Assembly: GCA_900312665.1 (NCBI GenBank)
Contig: ONZQ02000003.1
Location: forward strand, 764,648-828,647
Direction of reading: 5' to 3'
DNA: 64,000 nt
Origin: Cephalotrichum gorgonifer
Taxonomy: Eukaryota; Ascomycota; Sordariomycetes; Microascales; Microascaceae
The position numbers and the translations under genes were made by a program. The notes beneath the pieces are model-generated. The model was not told the DNA's origin. It saw nothing but the letters and a program-made list of their open reading frames with translations, and did not search any database. Of this stretch, positions 33,308-43,510 are shown piece after piece (position 1 is the stretch's first letter; every line of letters begins with the position of its first letter).

Positions 33308-34890
33308 GGGCCAAGGAGTGCTTGCTTAAAGAGTCGGGGTCTTAGTCTAGCTATAGAAACATGAAGTTTGCAAGTTCGATTAGTTATGTCTTCGGTCTAC
33401 GTGATCTCTTGGCTAAAACACAAAAAGTCTTCTCCTTTGTCTCAATAAAGATAAACAGGGCCGAAGTGTATTTGTCGACCTAGAAGTTGAGGGATCTAAG
33501 TCGGTTCGGGAAGGTGAGATGTAAAGGGTCAGCTGGGAAGGCGGTAGGTATAGAGAGCTTATTTAATGTTAAGGGTGGTGATGTACGACACTGGGAGGAT
33601 GTTTCAGGCGAAGAGTGGAGTAATAGGCATCACTGAAGCGCACTTGCACCGCCCCGTTTATTAGTGCGGCCTCGAAGCCTTCCCATGATATCAAGCGATG
33701 AATTCAGCAACGGGTGGGTGGTGCGGATGGGACTCTCCACATTAGGCTAGGAGTATGGCTAGAGACCCGTAAGCGACAATAGCAGACATGGCAAGGACTG
33801 CTAATGGATACCAGTTTAGCTTGATTTATTCAATGAAAATTATTGTATAAGCGACCCGCCAGAATGGACTCGCTGCACTAATATTGGAGGGCAAATTAGC
33901 AACCGCACAGGCCCATAATATTGATATAGTAAACCTACCCGTCTAATTTGTATCTCCACGGTATGTACCCGGGTCGTCACTATATTCTACTTAATGTTAT
34001 AGCACCGGTCTGCAGTCGAACCCTTCCTCTGTGTCTGCGGTGGATAGGGTAAGATGCTCCTCTCGGCGTGGACGATAGATATCACCCCACGTGACCGAAA
34101 TACATTAAACCTGTCCCTACCCTGTACTATCTTACCTGCGCGGCGGGGTTGTATTACGCCGAAGCGCTCCTTCTCATGGAACCCGCCGTGTGCATGCTAT
34201 TCCTATCCTGGCCTCGCTCACAGCGAAAGAGTAGCTAATTACCAATTGGACATAGACGTGCTCAGTCAGGCTTCCTCCAACACAGCACTTACCTGGGTGC
34301 AAGTTGTACGCGCTGGTAAACGTCGGACAATCCGCCTCTCATAAAACAAGCGTTTGGTCCTTGTCAAATGAATCGAGAGCGAGGGGCTACATCTCCTAGA
34401 ATGAACTTTCAAGATGCTAGTCTTGGCAGCGGGCGAGAGGCATCTAGCTCGTCCTTGCCCACACCCCTCTCGCTAGGGTAAGTGCCTTCAGTCCCCGCGT
34501 AACTTCCATGTTCGCGCTGACCAATATCGTCAGCTCCGTCGCTCCGGGTCTTGACACAGACGAGGAATCCCCGTGGACCGTAGTCGATGTTGGCGAGGCG
34601 AACGTCAGCGGAGCCGATGACAGCGATGGGAGCGTCGTGCACGTATCGAGGGGTATGTATGGCCTGGTTCCGGAGCGAGATCTGTTTCATCGTTCTAATC
34701 AATAATAGTGCCAAGTCCGGTGACCGTGTCGTTCAGCAGCCTGAGCCTTGACCACCGTGCCAGTGTCCAGATTCCATGGCCGTCGAGCCTACCCTGGTTC
34801 CAGTTTCAGGATCACTACTTAAATAGTCAGGCTGTGACCTCATCTTCCTGTGCATCGACTTGCTAACTAGGCTTTCTTGCAGGCGAAATT
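33308..34890. other. Gene-free, AT-richer region
   Basis: About 1.6 kb with no supportable gene. A minus-strand frame at 34409-34714 begins in a plausible way but has no motif or splice context. No terminal repeats or transposase motifs were recognised, although a decayed element cannot be excluded. Confidence 0.45.
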
Positions 34891-37800
34891 TTGCGGAAAC
34901 TCCTCTCCCAAAGACACCGGGTCTTGGGAACCCCACCGGGTGTAGGAAAGGTAGAGAATAGCGTCATGCTATCGTCGAATCAGCTCCAGAAACTCACCGC
35001 CGAGCAAGGGATCCAGAATGTGGCATGTGAGATTAGCAAATTCATGCCAGAAAGCCAGCCGGAAGAGAATATCGGTAGAGTAAAAGCTCTCGTCGGCGAC
35101 GATCCGACAGCCGCGAAGTTACAAGAGATCCAGCTTTTCGCCTACCAGCTCGCTAACAACCTTATCGAGGACGAGGATGATGAGTACATCGACGATGAAG
35201 GCAAGTATACTAAGATTATGAAAGCATTCAGGGGAGTAGGCCTTCCACTTTCTGTTTGGAAGGAATACTTCTCCCAGAGCCTTGAGCAGCCTACTGGTAG
35301 GGCCTTCATGAAGAACCTCTTCGAAGCGGCGGTCAGCACACTATCATTGGACCTCTGCGAAACTCTCATAGAGTCAGGCGCAGACCCAGACAATATCATC
35401 TACAGCTGGATGTGCGGCCAGTCGGTGCGCCCCATTCAACATGCCGTGGACTGCCGCGTCCGCAGCCTAGAACTCGTCAAGCTGCTCATCCGATTCGGAG
35501 CCACCGCGGATCTCGTCACCGAGGACAACCCGGAGCCCGCACTTCACAACGCCGCGAAGGAGTGCACACTGGATGAGGTCCGGGTTCTAGTAGAGGCGGG
35601 GGCGAGCCTGGGAGGATCAAGCGAAGATACAGCTCTTACAAACGCCGTGACGTCAGATTACCGATCCAGTTACCTGACGGATGAGGAGCAGGAGGCGAGG
35701 AGCGGTGGGAAAGAGCGTCGAGGTCTTGACACTCTTAGATACCTGCTTCCACTTTACGACAGAGAGCGCGACCACGATATCATTCAGAGTGCGTTTATCG
35801 CCGCCGCGGGTAGAGGACGGAAAGACATGTTCCAGCTCCTCCTCGACGCGGGCGCGGACGTCAACGAGCATTCTGTGGTCGGACATACGCCTCTCATTGC
35901 CGCCACCCAGGCCAGCTATAAAAACAACGGTGTGTCGGTTGCGTCGGCGCTCCTAGACTTGGGTGCGGACCCGAACCTCGCTTTCAACCGGCAGGGGACC
36001 TTCCCCGGTATCTGTCCGATCCACATTGCAGCAGCCACGGGAGAGGACAGGCTCGTTCAGCTTCTCATCGATCGCGGCGCGGAAATAAACAGCCGTGCTA
36101 GTCCTCGGACTGAGGAACATGCATCGCTCCTGGGCTCGCATTTCGTGGGCCCTCGGACAACCCCTTGGAGATCCACGAGGAACCCGCGCCCTCCCAGCAC
36201 GCCGCTCCATCTTGCGCTGTACAAGTATGTGCCGTATTCGGGTGTGACCAAGAATGCTGATGGGGCACTTGCACTTCTTCGCGCGGGGGCTACGCTCACT
36301 GGGGGGGAGCTCGCTCGAGCAGCCGTTCTGGACAGCCCAGAGCTTTCGGGGGAGCTGCTATCTCGCGGAGCGGATATCAACGAGACGGACCCCAACGGCC
36401 TTACCGCACTTCAAAACTGTCTCAAGCACCAAAATATTAAGCTTGTTCAATATCTCCTCGAGGCTGGCGCTGTGTTAAAAGGGGGCGAACTTCTTGGCGC
36501 GGTGAGGACGGGATGCCGAAAGACGGTCGACCTCCTGTTGAGCCACGGGGTCACAGAGGGAAGTGAGGATCAGACGGGGTTATTACTGGAGGCAGCTGCC
36601 ATGAGTAAGAACTGGGAGCTAATGGAGTGGCTGATGAAAAGTTACGAGCCCCCATACGATGAGTTTGTGCTGTGCACGGCCGTTTGCTCTGGAATTGGTG
36701 ACAAGGAAACCGGGAATAAGGAGGTTCTCTTGGGTCTTCTAAAAAGACGGCCACTAGGTAAGCATAGCGGGCTCTTAGAGGCGACGGCGCTTGGGTATGC
36801 CGCCTTCTGGGGACAACGGAGAGTCGTCGACTCTCTCCTGAAGCTTCACGTCAAGGGCCCCTGTATTGTGTCGGTCGACGGCGAACTTGGGCACTACTCC
36901 CTGGCCGCGGGCTACACACTAGAAGTTAAAGATGCATACAAGAAGGACTCCTGGCGCCATGCTTCCGGGATACGCTGTTCTGTGCTCGTACCGGCAATAC
37001 TGGGTCGGAGCTGGAAGTCTATCTGGCAACTTCTTCGGGCCGGCGTCCGGCCGGACAGGTGGTCCCTGCTCGTGGCGATGGAGGTCGCACACACCTCCGA
37101 GCTACCGGACGACTGGACCGCCGAAGACATAAAGGAGCGAAGGGAGAACTCCCTGGACCTAGTCCTTCGCCTCACAAAGCGCATGGAGCTTGCTGACCTC
37201 AGCGGTTCCGCCGCACACAACGTCGACACTCCGCTCCAAGCAGCTGCGCGGTGGAGAAGGCCGGATATCATCCGCCACCTCATCGGACTAGGCGTCGACG
37301 TTAACGCCCCACCCTCTACAGGCATAAGGTTTGACTCAGACTGGAGGCGCCCGCTTCTGCCCCGGACGGCTCTCCAGGCGGCGGTTGAGCGCGGTGACCT
37401 GGAGACGATTGAGCTGTTGATTGACGCCGGTGCGGACGTCAACGCCCCGGCGGGCAGGGACTCGGGCGCTACGGCTCTGCAGCTCGCTGCCGGGAACGGA
37501 CACATTGGCATCGCGCGCAGGCTGATGAGTCTTGGCGCGGACGTTAATGCCAATGAGGCGACGCTGTACGGTCGGACGGCGCTCGAGGCGGCGGCTGAGG
37601 GGGGGAGGCTTGACATGGTGCAGTTCTTGCTGGAGTCCGGGGCTAGGATGTCGCAGTACGAACGCGGTAGCGGCAAGAACATGTTTCACTGGGCTATTAA
37701 GTTCGCGAAGGAGAAGGGCCATGATACTATTGCGAGGTTGCTTCGGGCTTGGAGGAAGAGAATAGAGGAGGGTCGTGAGGTTGAGGGTGTTGAAGTTTGG

Positions 37801-37920
37801 GGGTTGTCGAGTGGCTCAAGCGAGGAGGAGAGTATTGAAGACGATGATGAGGGCCAAGAGTGTTATAGCAATTCTGATTACGAAGATGGGACTAACGATG
37901 ATGGGGAAGATGAAGCTTGA
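34891..37920 (+). CDS. Large ankyrin-repeat protein, up to 1009 aa
   Basis: Single frame. Ankyrin repeats begin near residue 150 and run to about 960, recognised by recurring LLxxGADxN and TPLxxAAxxGxxxxVxxLL signatures, for example LLDAGADVNEHSVVGHTPL, LLIDRGAEINSR and ELLIDAGADVNAPAGRDSG. The series is interrupted at about 590-760 by a less regular stretch. The first about 110 residues contain an acidic segment (EDEDDEYIDDEG). The C-terminus is very acidic with Ser (SSGSSEEESIEDDDEG). Such proteins are protein-interaction scaffolds, often expanded in plant-associated fungi; the partner is unknown. The true start may be the Met at 34966 rather than 34891. No N-terminal effector (NACHT, Clr5 or phosphorylase) domain is visible upstream. 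Confidence 0.83.
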   Translation: MRKLLSQRHRVLGTPPGVGKVENSVMLSSNQLQKLTAEQGIQNVACEISKFMPESQPEENIGRVKALVGDDPTAAKLQEIQLFAYQLANNLIEDEDDEYIDDEGKYTKIMKAFRGVGLPLSVWKEYFSQSLEQPTGRAFMKNLFEAAVSTLSLDLCETLIESGADPDNIIYSWMCGQSVRPIQHAVDCRVRSLELVKLLIRFGATADLVTEDNPEPALHNAAKECTLDEVRVLVEAGASLGGSSEDTALTNAVTSDYRSSYLTDEEQEARSGGKERRGLDTLRYLLPLYDRERDHDIIQSAFIAAAGRGRKDMFQLLLDAGADVNEHSVVGHTPLIAATQASYKNNGVSVASALLDLGADPNLAFNRQGTFPGICPIHIAAATGEDRLVQLLIDRGAEINSRASPRTEEHASLLGSHFVGPRTTPWRSTRNPRPPSTPLHLALYKYVPYSGVTKNADGALALLRAGATLTGGELARAAVLDSPELSGELLSRGADINETDPNGLTALQNCLKHQNIKLVQYLLEAGAVLKGGELLGAVRTGCRKTVDLLLSHGVTEGSEDQTGLLLEAAAMSKNWELMEWLMKSYEPPYDEFVLCTAVCSGIGDKETGNKEVLLGLLKRRPLGKHSGLLEATALGYAAFWGQRRVVDSLLKLHVKGPCIVSVDGELGHYSLAAGYTLEVKDAYKKDSWRHASGIRCSVLVPAILGRSWKSIWQLLRAGVRPDRWSLLVAMEVAHTSELPDDWTAEDIKERRENSLDLVLRLTKRMELADLSGSAAHNVDTPLQAAARWRRPDIIRHLIGLGVDVNAPPSTGIRFDSDWRRPLLPRTALQAAVERGDLETIELLIDAGADVNAPAGRDSGATALQLAAGNGHIGIARRLMSLGADVNANEATLYGRTALEAAAEGGRLDMVQFLLESGARMSQYERGSGKNMFHWAIKFAKEKGHDTIARLLRAWRKRIEEGREVEGVEVWGLSSGSSEEESIEDDDEGQECYSNSDYEDGTNDDGEDEA

Positions 37921-38084
37921 ATGGTTCGGGCTCAAGGGATGGATACCCCAGAGGTTCACACTTTCACATCTGAACATACCCAGCTGCAGAACACAGCTGT
38001 AGATTGCCTGCAGCTATTATCTGTCGATCATGATTCTATCTTCCACTTTGCATTTGCCGGAAAAAGTAATTATGCAGATTTCCT

Positions 38085-38097
38085 AAAAAAAAAAAAA
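38085..38097 (-). terminator. RNA polymerase III terminator (T13) of tRNA-Glu
   Basis: A run of 13 A on the plus strand reads as T13 on the tRNA strand, starting 8 nt past the tRNA 3' end. Runs of T are the standard polymerase III stop signal. Confidence 0.75.
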
Positions 38098-38105
38098 GAA
38101 GAAAC

Positions 38106-38176
38106 TCCCACACAGGGAATCGAACCCCGGTCTCTGCCGTGAGAGGGCAGTATGATAACCCCTACACTATATGGGA
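38106..38176 (-). tRNA. tRNA-Glu (anticodon CTC)
   Basis: 71 nt folding into a full cloverleaf without intron. The acceptor stem TCCCATA pairs with TGTGGGA (one G-T pair). The D-arm contains GTGTAGGGGTTATCA (A-box region). The anticodon stem CTGCC/GGCAG encloses the loop CTCTCAC, giving anticodon CTC. The T-arm has GGTTCGATTCC (B-box). It decodes GAG. CCA is not encoded, as expected in a nuclear gene. Confidence 0.93.
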
Positions 38177-38770
38177 TGTATGGCGTATTTGCATGTCAGA
38201 GACCTCCGAAATCTGACTCACCAACGTTACTAGCACGGTATGTATTTCACTAGAGGTTACTAGCGTTCAGCTGGAGTGGTGAGCGGACTTGAAGAACTTG
38301 CCTCGGGAGAATGGCTTGTTTATGGCCATTGCTAGTATTTAAGAGGGCTATATTACTGTGAGACGCTATGCAGAGGCTGGAGTGGCAGGAAGTTATACGA
38401 TGAGTATAATCTTGTGGTTTGAGGTAAAGCCTGAGCCGTATCGCGCTTGAGATATGTGACGACAAGGAATTATACTATATAGCCCATGACCGCCCCTCAG
38501 TTACGGAGTGCTGGTGCCTGAATTGTTGTCGTAACAAATTACTCTCCTAGCTCCTCGTAAAACTATATGTGATTACTCAGCTTCAGCCGCCCCACCAAGG
38601 CACAGAATTTCATTTCATTGCGTTGGCCCATCCACTTGGTTCTTGAATTGTCGAACATGGATGCAAGGCCCGAGGGTTCGGAAATCTAGTATTCAGCACC
38701 TTGGTCTCTGCGATGAGATGATGGCCTGCTCCTCGGACAAAAGGAATCGACGCGCGGGAAAATCAAAACC

Positions 38771-39957
38771 ATGGCGGGCGATGCGATGATCCTGGTCGAC
38801 ACGCCAACCACCCCGACCTCGACGGCCGCAAAGCTCACGGTCATAATAACGACGTCGATCACCCCTTCTGCCCCTTCGACTGAGCTCCTTTCAGCAATAT
38901 TGGAGTCCTTTGGCATCCACTGCAACGAGCTTCTGGGGTGCAATGTCACCGTCGTGTTCGACAGCTACGACAAGGTCGTCCCCCGAGCCCAGCTCAAGAA
39001 GGGCCGCGTCACGGCCGAGCAGGCGAGGGACTTTTCCCTGTACAAGGAAAACGTCAAGAAGCTCATCCTAGAGCATTACTACGGGGGAGAAGAAGCTACG
39101 TTTTCTCAAACGGACGCCGAGGCCGAATACGGCTGTCCCTTCCACGAGTACAGCGTTCCCTACACGATCATGCAGTCACACGATAAGAAAGTCACCTTCA
39201 TAGAGCCGTCGATCAGGCTCGGATTCGGCCTCGCGGTTCGCTCGGCGCTGAGGATAATAGACACTCCATATGTCTGGGTCCAGCAGCACGACTGGGCCCT
39301 CGTCTCCGACTTCCCCATCAGGCCGTTGCTGAAGGTCATGGAGGATTCTGAGACCGGACCCGTGCCGGTCAAGTACGTGTGCCTACCAGCAGTCCGCATG
39401 CTATCCTACGACGAGTCCCCCTTCGTCCAATACTACCCGGCCCTACGGGCCTTGACGTCCTCGCTCAAGAGGGATTTCAGCCCTGATCCAGTGGCGGCTC
39501 CCGGGGACGAAAAGATCCCCCTGACGCCGCTGTTCTTCTGGCACGACAAGCCGCACGTTGCCTCTACCGCACATTACCTGTCGCGCATCTTTCCCTCGAG
39601 GATAGCCATGCTCCGCGGCGACTTTATTGAGGATAAAATAGGGCAGCGGGCGAGGGATCAGATGAAAGAAGGACACGTAAGTTTTACCATTTTCTCTGGC
39701 TTAGCAACTCCCCTTTTCTCTTCGTGGCGTGGTTGGTGGTTGCTGACCGCTCCGTTTGTCAGTGGGAGAAGTGGGCGACCTGGCTCTATTGTCCGGGTGG
39801 CGGAAAGCAGGTGTGCCTTAAACACCTTCATGGGAGGACTTTCCGGGGTGCGGACGAGGAAGCCAAGAGGGCCGCGATGCACAGGAAGCGCAACCTTGAG
39901 AAAAGGGAGGAGGTGGAAACCTCCGACGTGTCGGAATCTGTGTCTGAGGATAATTGA
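38771..39957 (+). CDS. Glycosyltransferase-like (GT-A fold) protein of unknown specificity
   Basis: Model join(38771..39676,39763..39957), 366 aa; intron with GTAAGT donor and TTTGTCAG acceptor, phase 0. The N-terminus (KLTVIITTSITPSAPSTE, then LLGCNVTVVFDSYD) looks like the first beta strands of a GT2/GT-A nucleotide-sugar transferase. RLGFGLAVRSALRIIDTPYVWVQQHDW occupies the place where GT-A enzymes carry the helix and the metal-binding DxD; here it is QHDW. The C-terminal exon has CPGGGKQVCLKHLHGR and a charged tail. No signal peptide or membrane helix, so probably cytosolic. I do not recognise a characterised member. It stands alone between the tRNA gene and an SDR. The start has a good context (ACCATGG). 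Confidence 0.6.
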
Positions 39958-40148
39958 TATCTAAACGGGGCTTGACCAGCCTGACTCTCCATGGTTTTAG
40001 CGTAACATCGATCGCATGCCTCCCATCTCTATGAATCATTTCCTTCGCAACTGTAGAGTACAAATAATGACGGGAGCTCAACTGGCGTTGGCGGCCCAGG
40101 GTAAATTTGGTTTAGTACACGAAGATTCATCTGTTTCGCAGTCTCCAT

Positions 40149-41212
40149 CTATGTAGACTTCCTGTGCAGGATAGTGGCAGATGCTTGATGGTTAGGGAAG
40201 ATGAGCGTGTCGGCGATGACGACGTTCTCCCTCCTCCCGGCAGCGAACACGATCGCCTCGGCGATATCATCGGGTGTCAGCGGGTCGCAGCCCCTATTAT
40301 TACAGTTAAAATCTACGTTCGAGCCAATGACACCTGAGGTAGGTAGGCATATGGAAGGCATGTACTCACGCATAGACGGCATCGGCCTTGGCCTTGTCGC
40401 CGCCGAACCTGACGACAGAGAACTCGGTCTCGACCTGGCCGGGGTCGATGCCGATGACCCTAATCCTCTTCGCTATGAGCTCCTTGCGCAGGCTAGTGGT
40501 GAAAGATCGGACGGCGGCCTTGGTGGCGCAGTAGATGCCGCCGCCGACGTACGGCTCACGGCCCGCGATGGAGCCGATGTTGATGATGTCGCCGGCGCCC
40601 TCGCCGTTGTTGCGCTTCAGCATGGAAGGGAGGACGGCTTGGGTCACGTTGATTAGCCCCGTGACGTTGGTCGCGAACATGACGCTCACGTCCTCCTCCG
40701 CGATGTTGGGCGCTTGAGCTACGCCCTTGACTAGGCCGCTGTTTTTTTTTGTTTCACAATTAGCCCTGCATGTCTCCCCTATTTTGGCGTTTCTCCGATT
40801 TCCGGACAATACACAGCTCTATCCTGCCTCCTGCTTGGCCCGGCGAAGGAGCTCAGGCCAGCCGGGAATGAGTCATGGTGGAGGTGGGAGTGGAGACGGG
40901 AACTCACGCATTGTTGACCAGGACATCAATCTCGCTGAACTCAGCAGGGAGGCTACCGACAAAAGAGCGAACTTCATCCGCGTTGCTGACGTCCAGCTGA
41001 ACCGGAAGCACCTTGACGCCCTCGCCAACCTCCTTGACTATCTCCGCTGCGATCTCCTTGAGAGTATCGATACGGCGCGCCGTGAGTACCAGCTTAAGGT
41101 CCTTAGGTGACGTGCGGGCGAACTCGAAGGCGGTTGACCGGCCGATTCCGGACGACGCGCCGGTAATGAGAATCGTCTTGCCGGCAAGGCGCTGGGACAC
41201 TGCGGATGACAT
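40149..41212 (-). CDS. Short-chain dehydrogenase/reductase, 272 aa
   Basis: Model complement(join(40149..40293,40370..40738,40908..41212)); both donors are GTGAGT and phases agree. It is a classical SDR: cofactor motif TGASSGIG (about 18-25), LDVSNADEV, LVNNAG across intron 1, catalytic Ser in NIGSIAG, YCATK with the Tyr and Lys, and IDPGQVETEFS. The closest remembered group is YdfG/YMR226C-like NADP-dependent 3-hydroxy acid (L-allo-threonine/serine) dehydrogenases, whose C-termini also carry PLTPDDIAEAI and end by IADTLIFPNHQ. Such enzymes oxidise 3-hydroxy acids or reduce carbonyls in the cytosol. An acceptor next to a long T run (40742-40750) was used. It diverges from the methyltransferase gene. 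Confidence 0.87.
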
Positions 41213-42185
41213 GGTGTGAGATTTTGGAGCTGGGAGTGATTGGCCGGTTGTATGGATTATAGTTGGGGGGAAAGGGAGAATATGTGCAAGATTTGGTTGG
41301 TATGTATGACGAGTAGAGGGGTTCAAGCACGCTACCGAGGGTATTAATATGTCTCCCGATGTTCTCGTAGTGGGGCCGATGTCGCCATTTGACCCCGCCT
41401 ACGCCTACACCCAAGAACCAGCCAGTACTTGACCGAATAGAATGAATTGGAATGGCCTTATCACCTATTACAACTACTGATAGCAAAGACTAGTTCTAGA
41501 AATTTACAACAGTTTATCCGTGTCAGACCCACTAAAACTAGACTGCTGCGCTCAAGACCAAAAGCTGCTTCACAGGCACGAACGACCTTTATTGCTGGGC
41601 CTTTTAACGGGCTAGAATGGACCAACGCAGAGAAACGAATCAAGATCTTCCATCAAAACCTATCGACCACCCCCCACCGAAAACCTACATTCTTGACGAA
41701 GGCAGCAATGTGCTTTGTCTCGGCTTTAAGGTCCGAGCCTCTACAATTCCCCGTGGCCGACGCCGCAACGAGCGAACCCCGATTCGCCCGGAGAAAAGCG
41801 TAAGCTTGCTTACTCGCAGAATCCTGAAGTTGACTTGTAAGCAGCGGGGTTGGGTTGGGGTGTGGTTACTGGTTGAGAGACCGAGCAGTGCCGTCTAGAA
41901 GGAATATCACTGCGCTGGAACTAAACCTAATCAAGAAGGGGCTGTACGTACTCATAGGTCTAACTCAGCAGGGTATATTGGCCTGACAAACACGCAACTT
42001 ATATACCCCGAGCAGGTCGACAGAGTTCGAGTATGCCATTCATAAAACTGCGCGTATAAATTCGTTTATATATATTTGGATCTTACCACCTCCATTCCAG
42101 TCTACTCGAGATACTCAACGTCGATCCATTAACTTCGAATCCTACGAAAACCATATTCCGTCTCAACCAGTATTGCACTTGCACC
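41213..42185. other. Divergent intergenic region, no gene seen
   Basis: About 970 bp between the SDR and methyltransferase starts. A 118-codon frame at 41447-41803 has no motif and overlaps an antisense frame. It presumably holds both promoters. Confidence 0.45.
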
Positions 42186-43043
42186 ATGGCCTCCATTCAG
42201 CAGGACCCGGCGTCCCAACTCCCCACCCCAGCCTACTTCTCCAACCTCGCGGCCTCATACTCTCGCCAAACAGCTAATACTACGGCTATCCTCTTCGCTA
42301 ATGCCCTCCGAGAGATTCAGTCGTCCCGAACCCCGATCTCCTCCTCGTCTACCGTCCACGACATCGCTGCGGGACCCGGCACCGCAACCTCTGTCCTTCT
42401 GGCGCAGGATCCTCCCATCCGCCCCAGGCGAGTGCTAATATCGGACAACAACGTACCCATGGTTGCAGCCGCCCGGGAGTCATTTTCCAAAATCGACGAT
42501 GTGGAGATCGAGTGCAAGGAGCTCAGTGCCAGCGAGCTCTCCTCTCTGCCTGACGCTGCCTTCTCGCACTGCATCATAAACTTTAGCATCTTCGTCATAC
42601 CGGACCCGGTCGCAGCCGTGAGGGAGATGTACCGCACCCTCATCCCGGACGGGGGCCTCGCCGTCATCACGACCTGGAAGCGCTTCGGCCTCAACGTTGT
42701 CATTCGTCGCGCCCAGGCCCTCCTTCGCCCCGATCTCCCTCCCATGCCCATGCCCGGCCCGAGATTCTGCGAGGAGGGGTATCTCCCCTCCGTTGTTGCC
42801 TCCGGGGGGTTCGATGAGAATCATATCGAGGTCTCTGAGCTTACTCTCGTCGCTGAAAAGGGGGAGCGGCTCGATCGCCTGCGAGAGTTCTGTCTGGGCG
42901 ACTTCTCTCTGCGAGCGAAGCAGGGATTGTCTGAGGATGAGGTGAGCCGGTGGCCCGATGCTGTAGAGCGCGCCATTACGGAGGAGGTGGAACAATGGGG
43001 AGGCATCAAGTTCGAGGCATGGGCTGTTCTCGCGTCGAAATGA
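42186..43043 (+). CDS. Class I SAM-dependent methyltransferase, 285 aa
   Basis: Single frame. Motif I is VHDIAAGPGTATSVLL (about 58-73), a glycine-rich SAM loop. Motif II-like VLISDNNVPMVAAAR follows. SHCIINFSIFVIPDPVAAVREMYRTLIPDGGLAVITTW contains motifs IV-VI of the Methyltransf_11/25 fold (UbiE-like). Small-molecule methylation in the cytosol is likely; the substrate is unknown. The start has the context CACCATGGC and the N-terminus TPAYFSNLAASYSRQTAN is typical of this family in fungal metabolism genes. It lies just before the flavoenzyme and in the same orientation, so it may belong to the cluster's left edge. Confidence 0.85.
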   Translation: MASIQQDPASQLPTPAYFSNLAASYSRQTANTTAILFANALREIQSSRTPISSSSTVHDIAAGPGTATSVLLAQDPPIRPRRVLISDNNVPMVAAARESFSKIDDVEIECKELSASELSSLPDAAFSHCIINFSIFVIPDPVAAVREMYRTLIPDGGLAVITTWKRFGLNVVIRRAQALLRPDLPPMPMPGPRFCEEGYLPSVVASGGFDENHIEVSELTLVAEKGERLDRLREFCLGDFSLRAKQGLSEDEVSRWPDAVERAITEEVEQWGGIKFEAWAVLASK

Positions 43044-43510
43044 GGGTAGTATGATAATGTTTTCTTAATAAAGTGTCAATACATCTGCACGTCAGCTTTT
43101 GGTAGTACATCCAATTCTTATCAATAGCAGTCAAGATACAGACGCGTCTATCTTTGAATCCGCCTAGACTAATCATCACTTGGTTGTCCAGTTTCATAAT
43201 TTATACCCGTAGATTCGCTTCGCTTCTCCTCCACATCACATTTTTGGTCAAGGGGTTATTCTAGCATTCCTAAAAGGCGAAGAATGTTTCAAACAGAATG
43301 CATGTTCGATTTTCCAGATAATTGGTGATTTTGAAGGGTGACATCCGCTCGTGGTTGTCTGCTGGCTTGGCGTATAGGGGTTAGTTATGCGGGGAAAGGC
43401 TACAGAAGCCCGCGCAAAGATAGACCTTTCTTACCCCTCCACTTTACTACTTATCTGCCCCTCTCTCCTCTGCACCATAAACCGATCAGACCTGAGTACC
43501 ATCAACAACC
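43044..43510. other. Promoter spacer of the flavoenzyme gene
   Basis: About 470 bp between the methyltransferase stop and the flavoenzyme ATG. Nothing specific is recognised. Confidence 0.45.

Larger units (their letters stand above)
37921..38770. other. Intergenic region containing tRNA-Glu
   Basis: Apart from the tRNA gene and its poly(T) terminator, I see no feature. It carries the end of the ankyrin gene and the promoter of the glycosyltransferase-like gene. Confidence 0.5.

Noticed and set aside
34891..34965. P-loop-like string GTPPGVGK at the start of the ankyrin frame
   Set aside because: It is followed by V instead of S/T, has no NTPase domain around it, and may lie upstream of the true start at 34966; no nucleotide similarity to the AAA+ gene's Walker A region was seen.
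41447..41803. Possible transposon or gene relic between SDR and methyltransferase
   Set aside because: No transposase motif, terminal repeat or target duplication could be found by eye.
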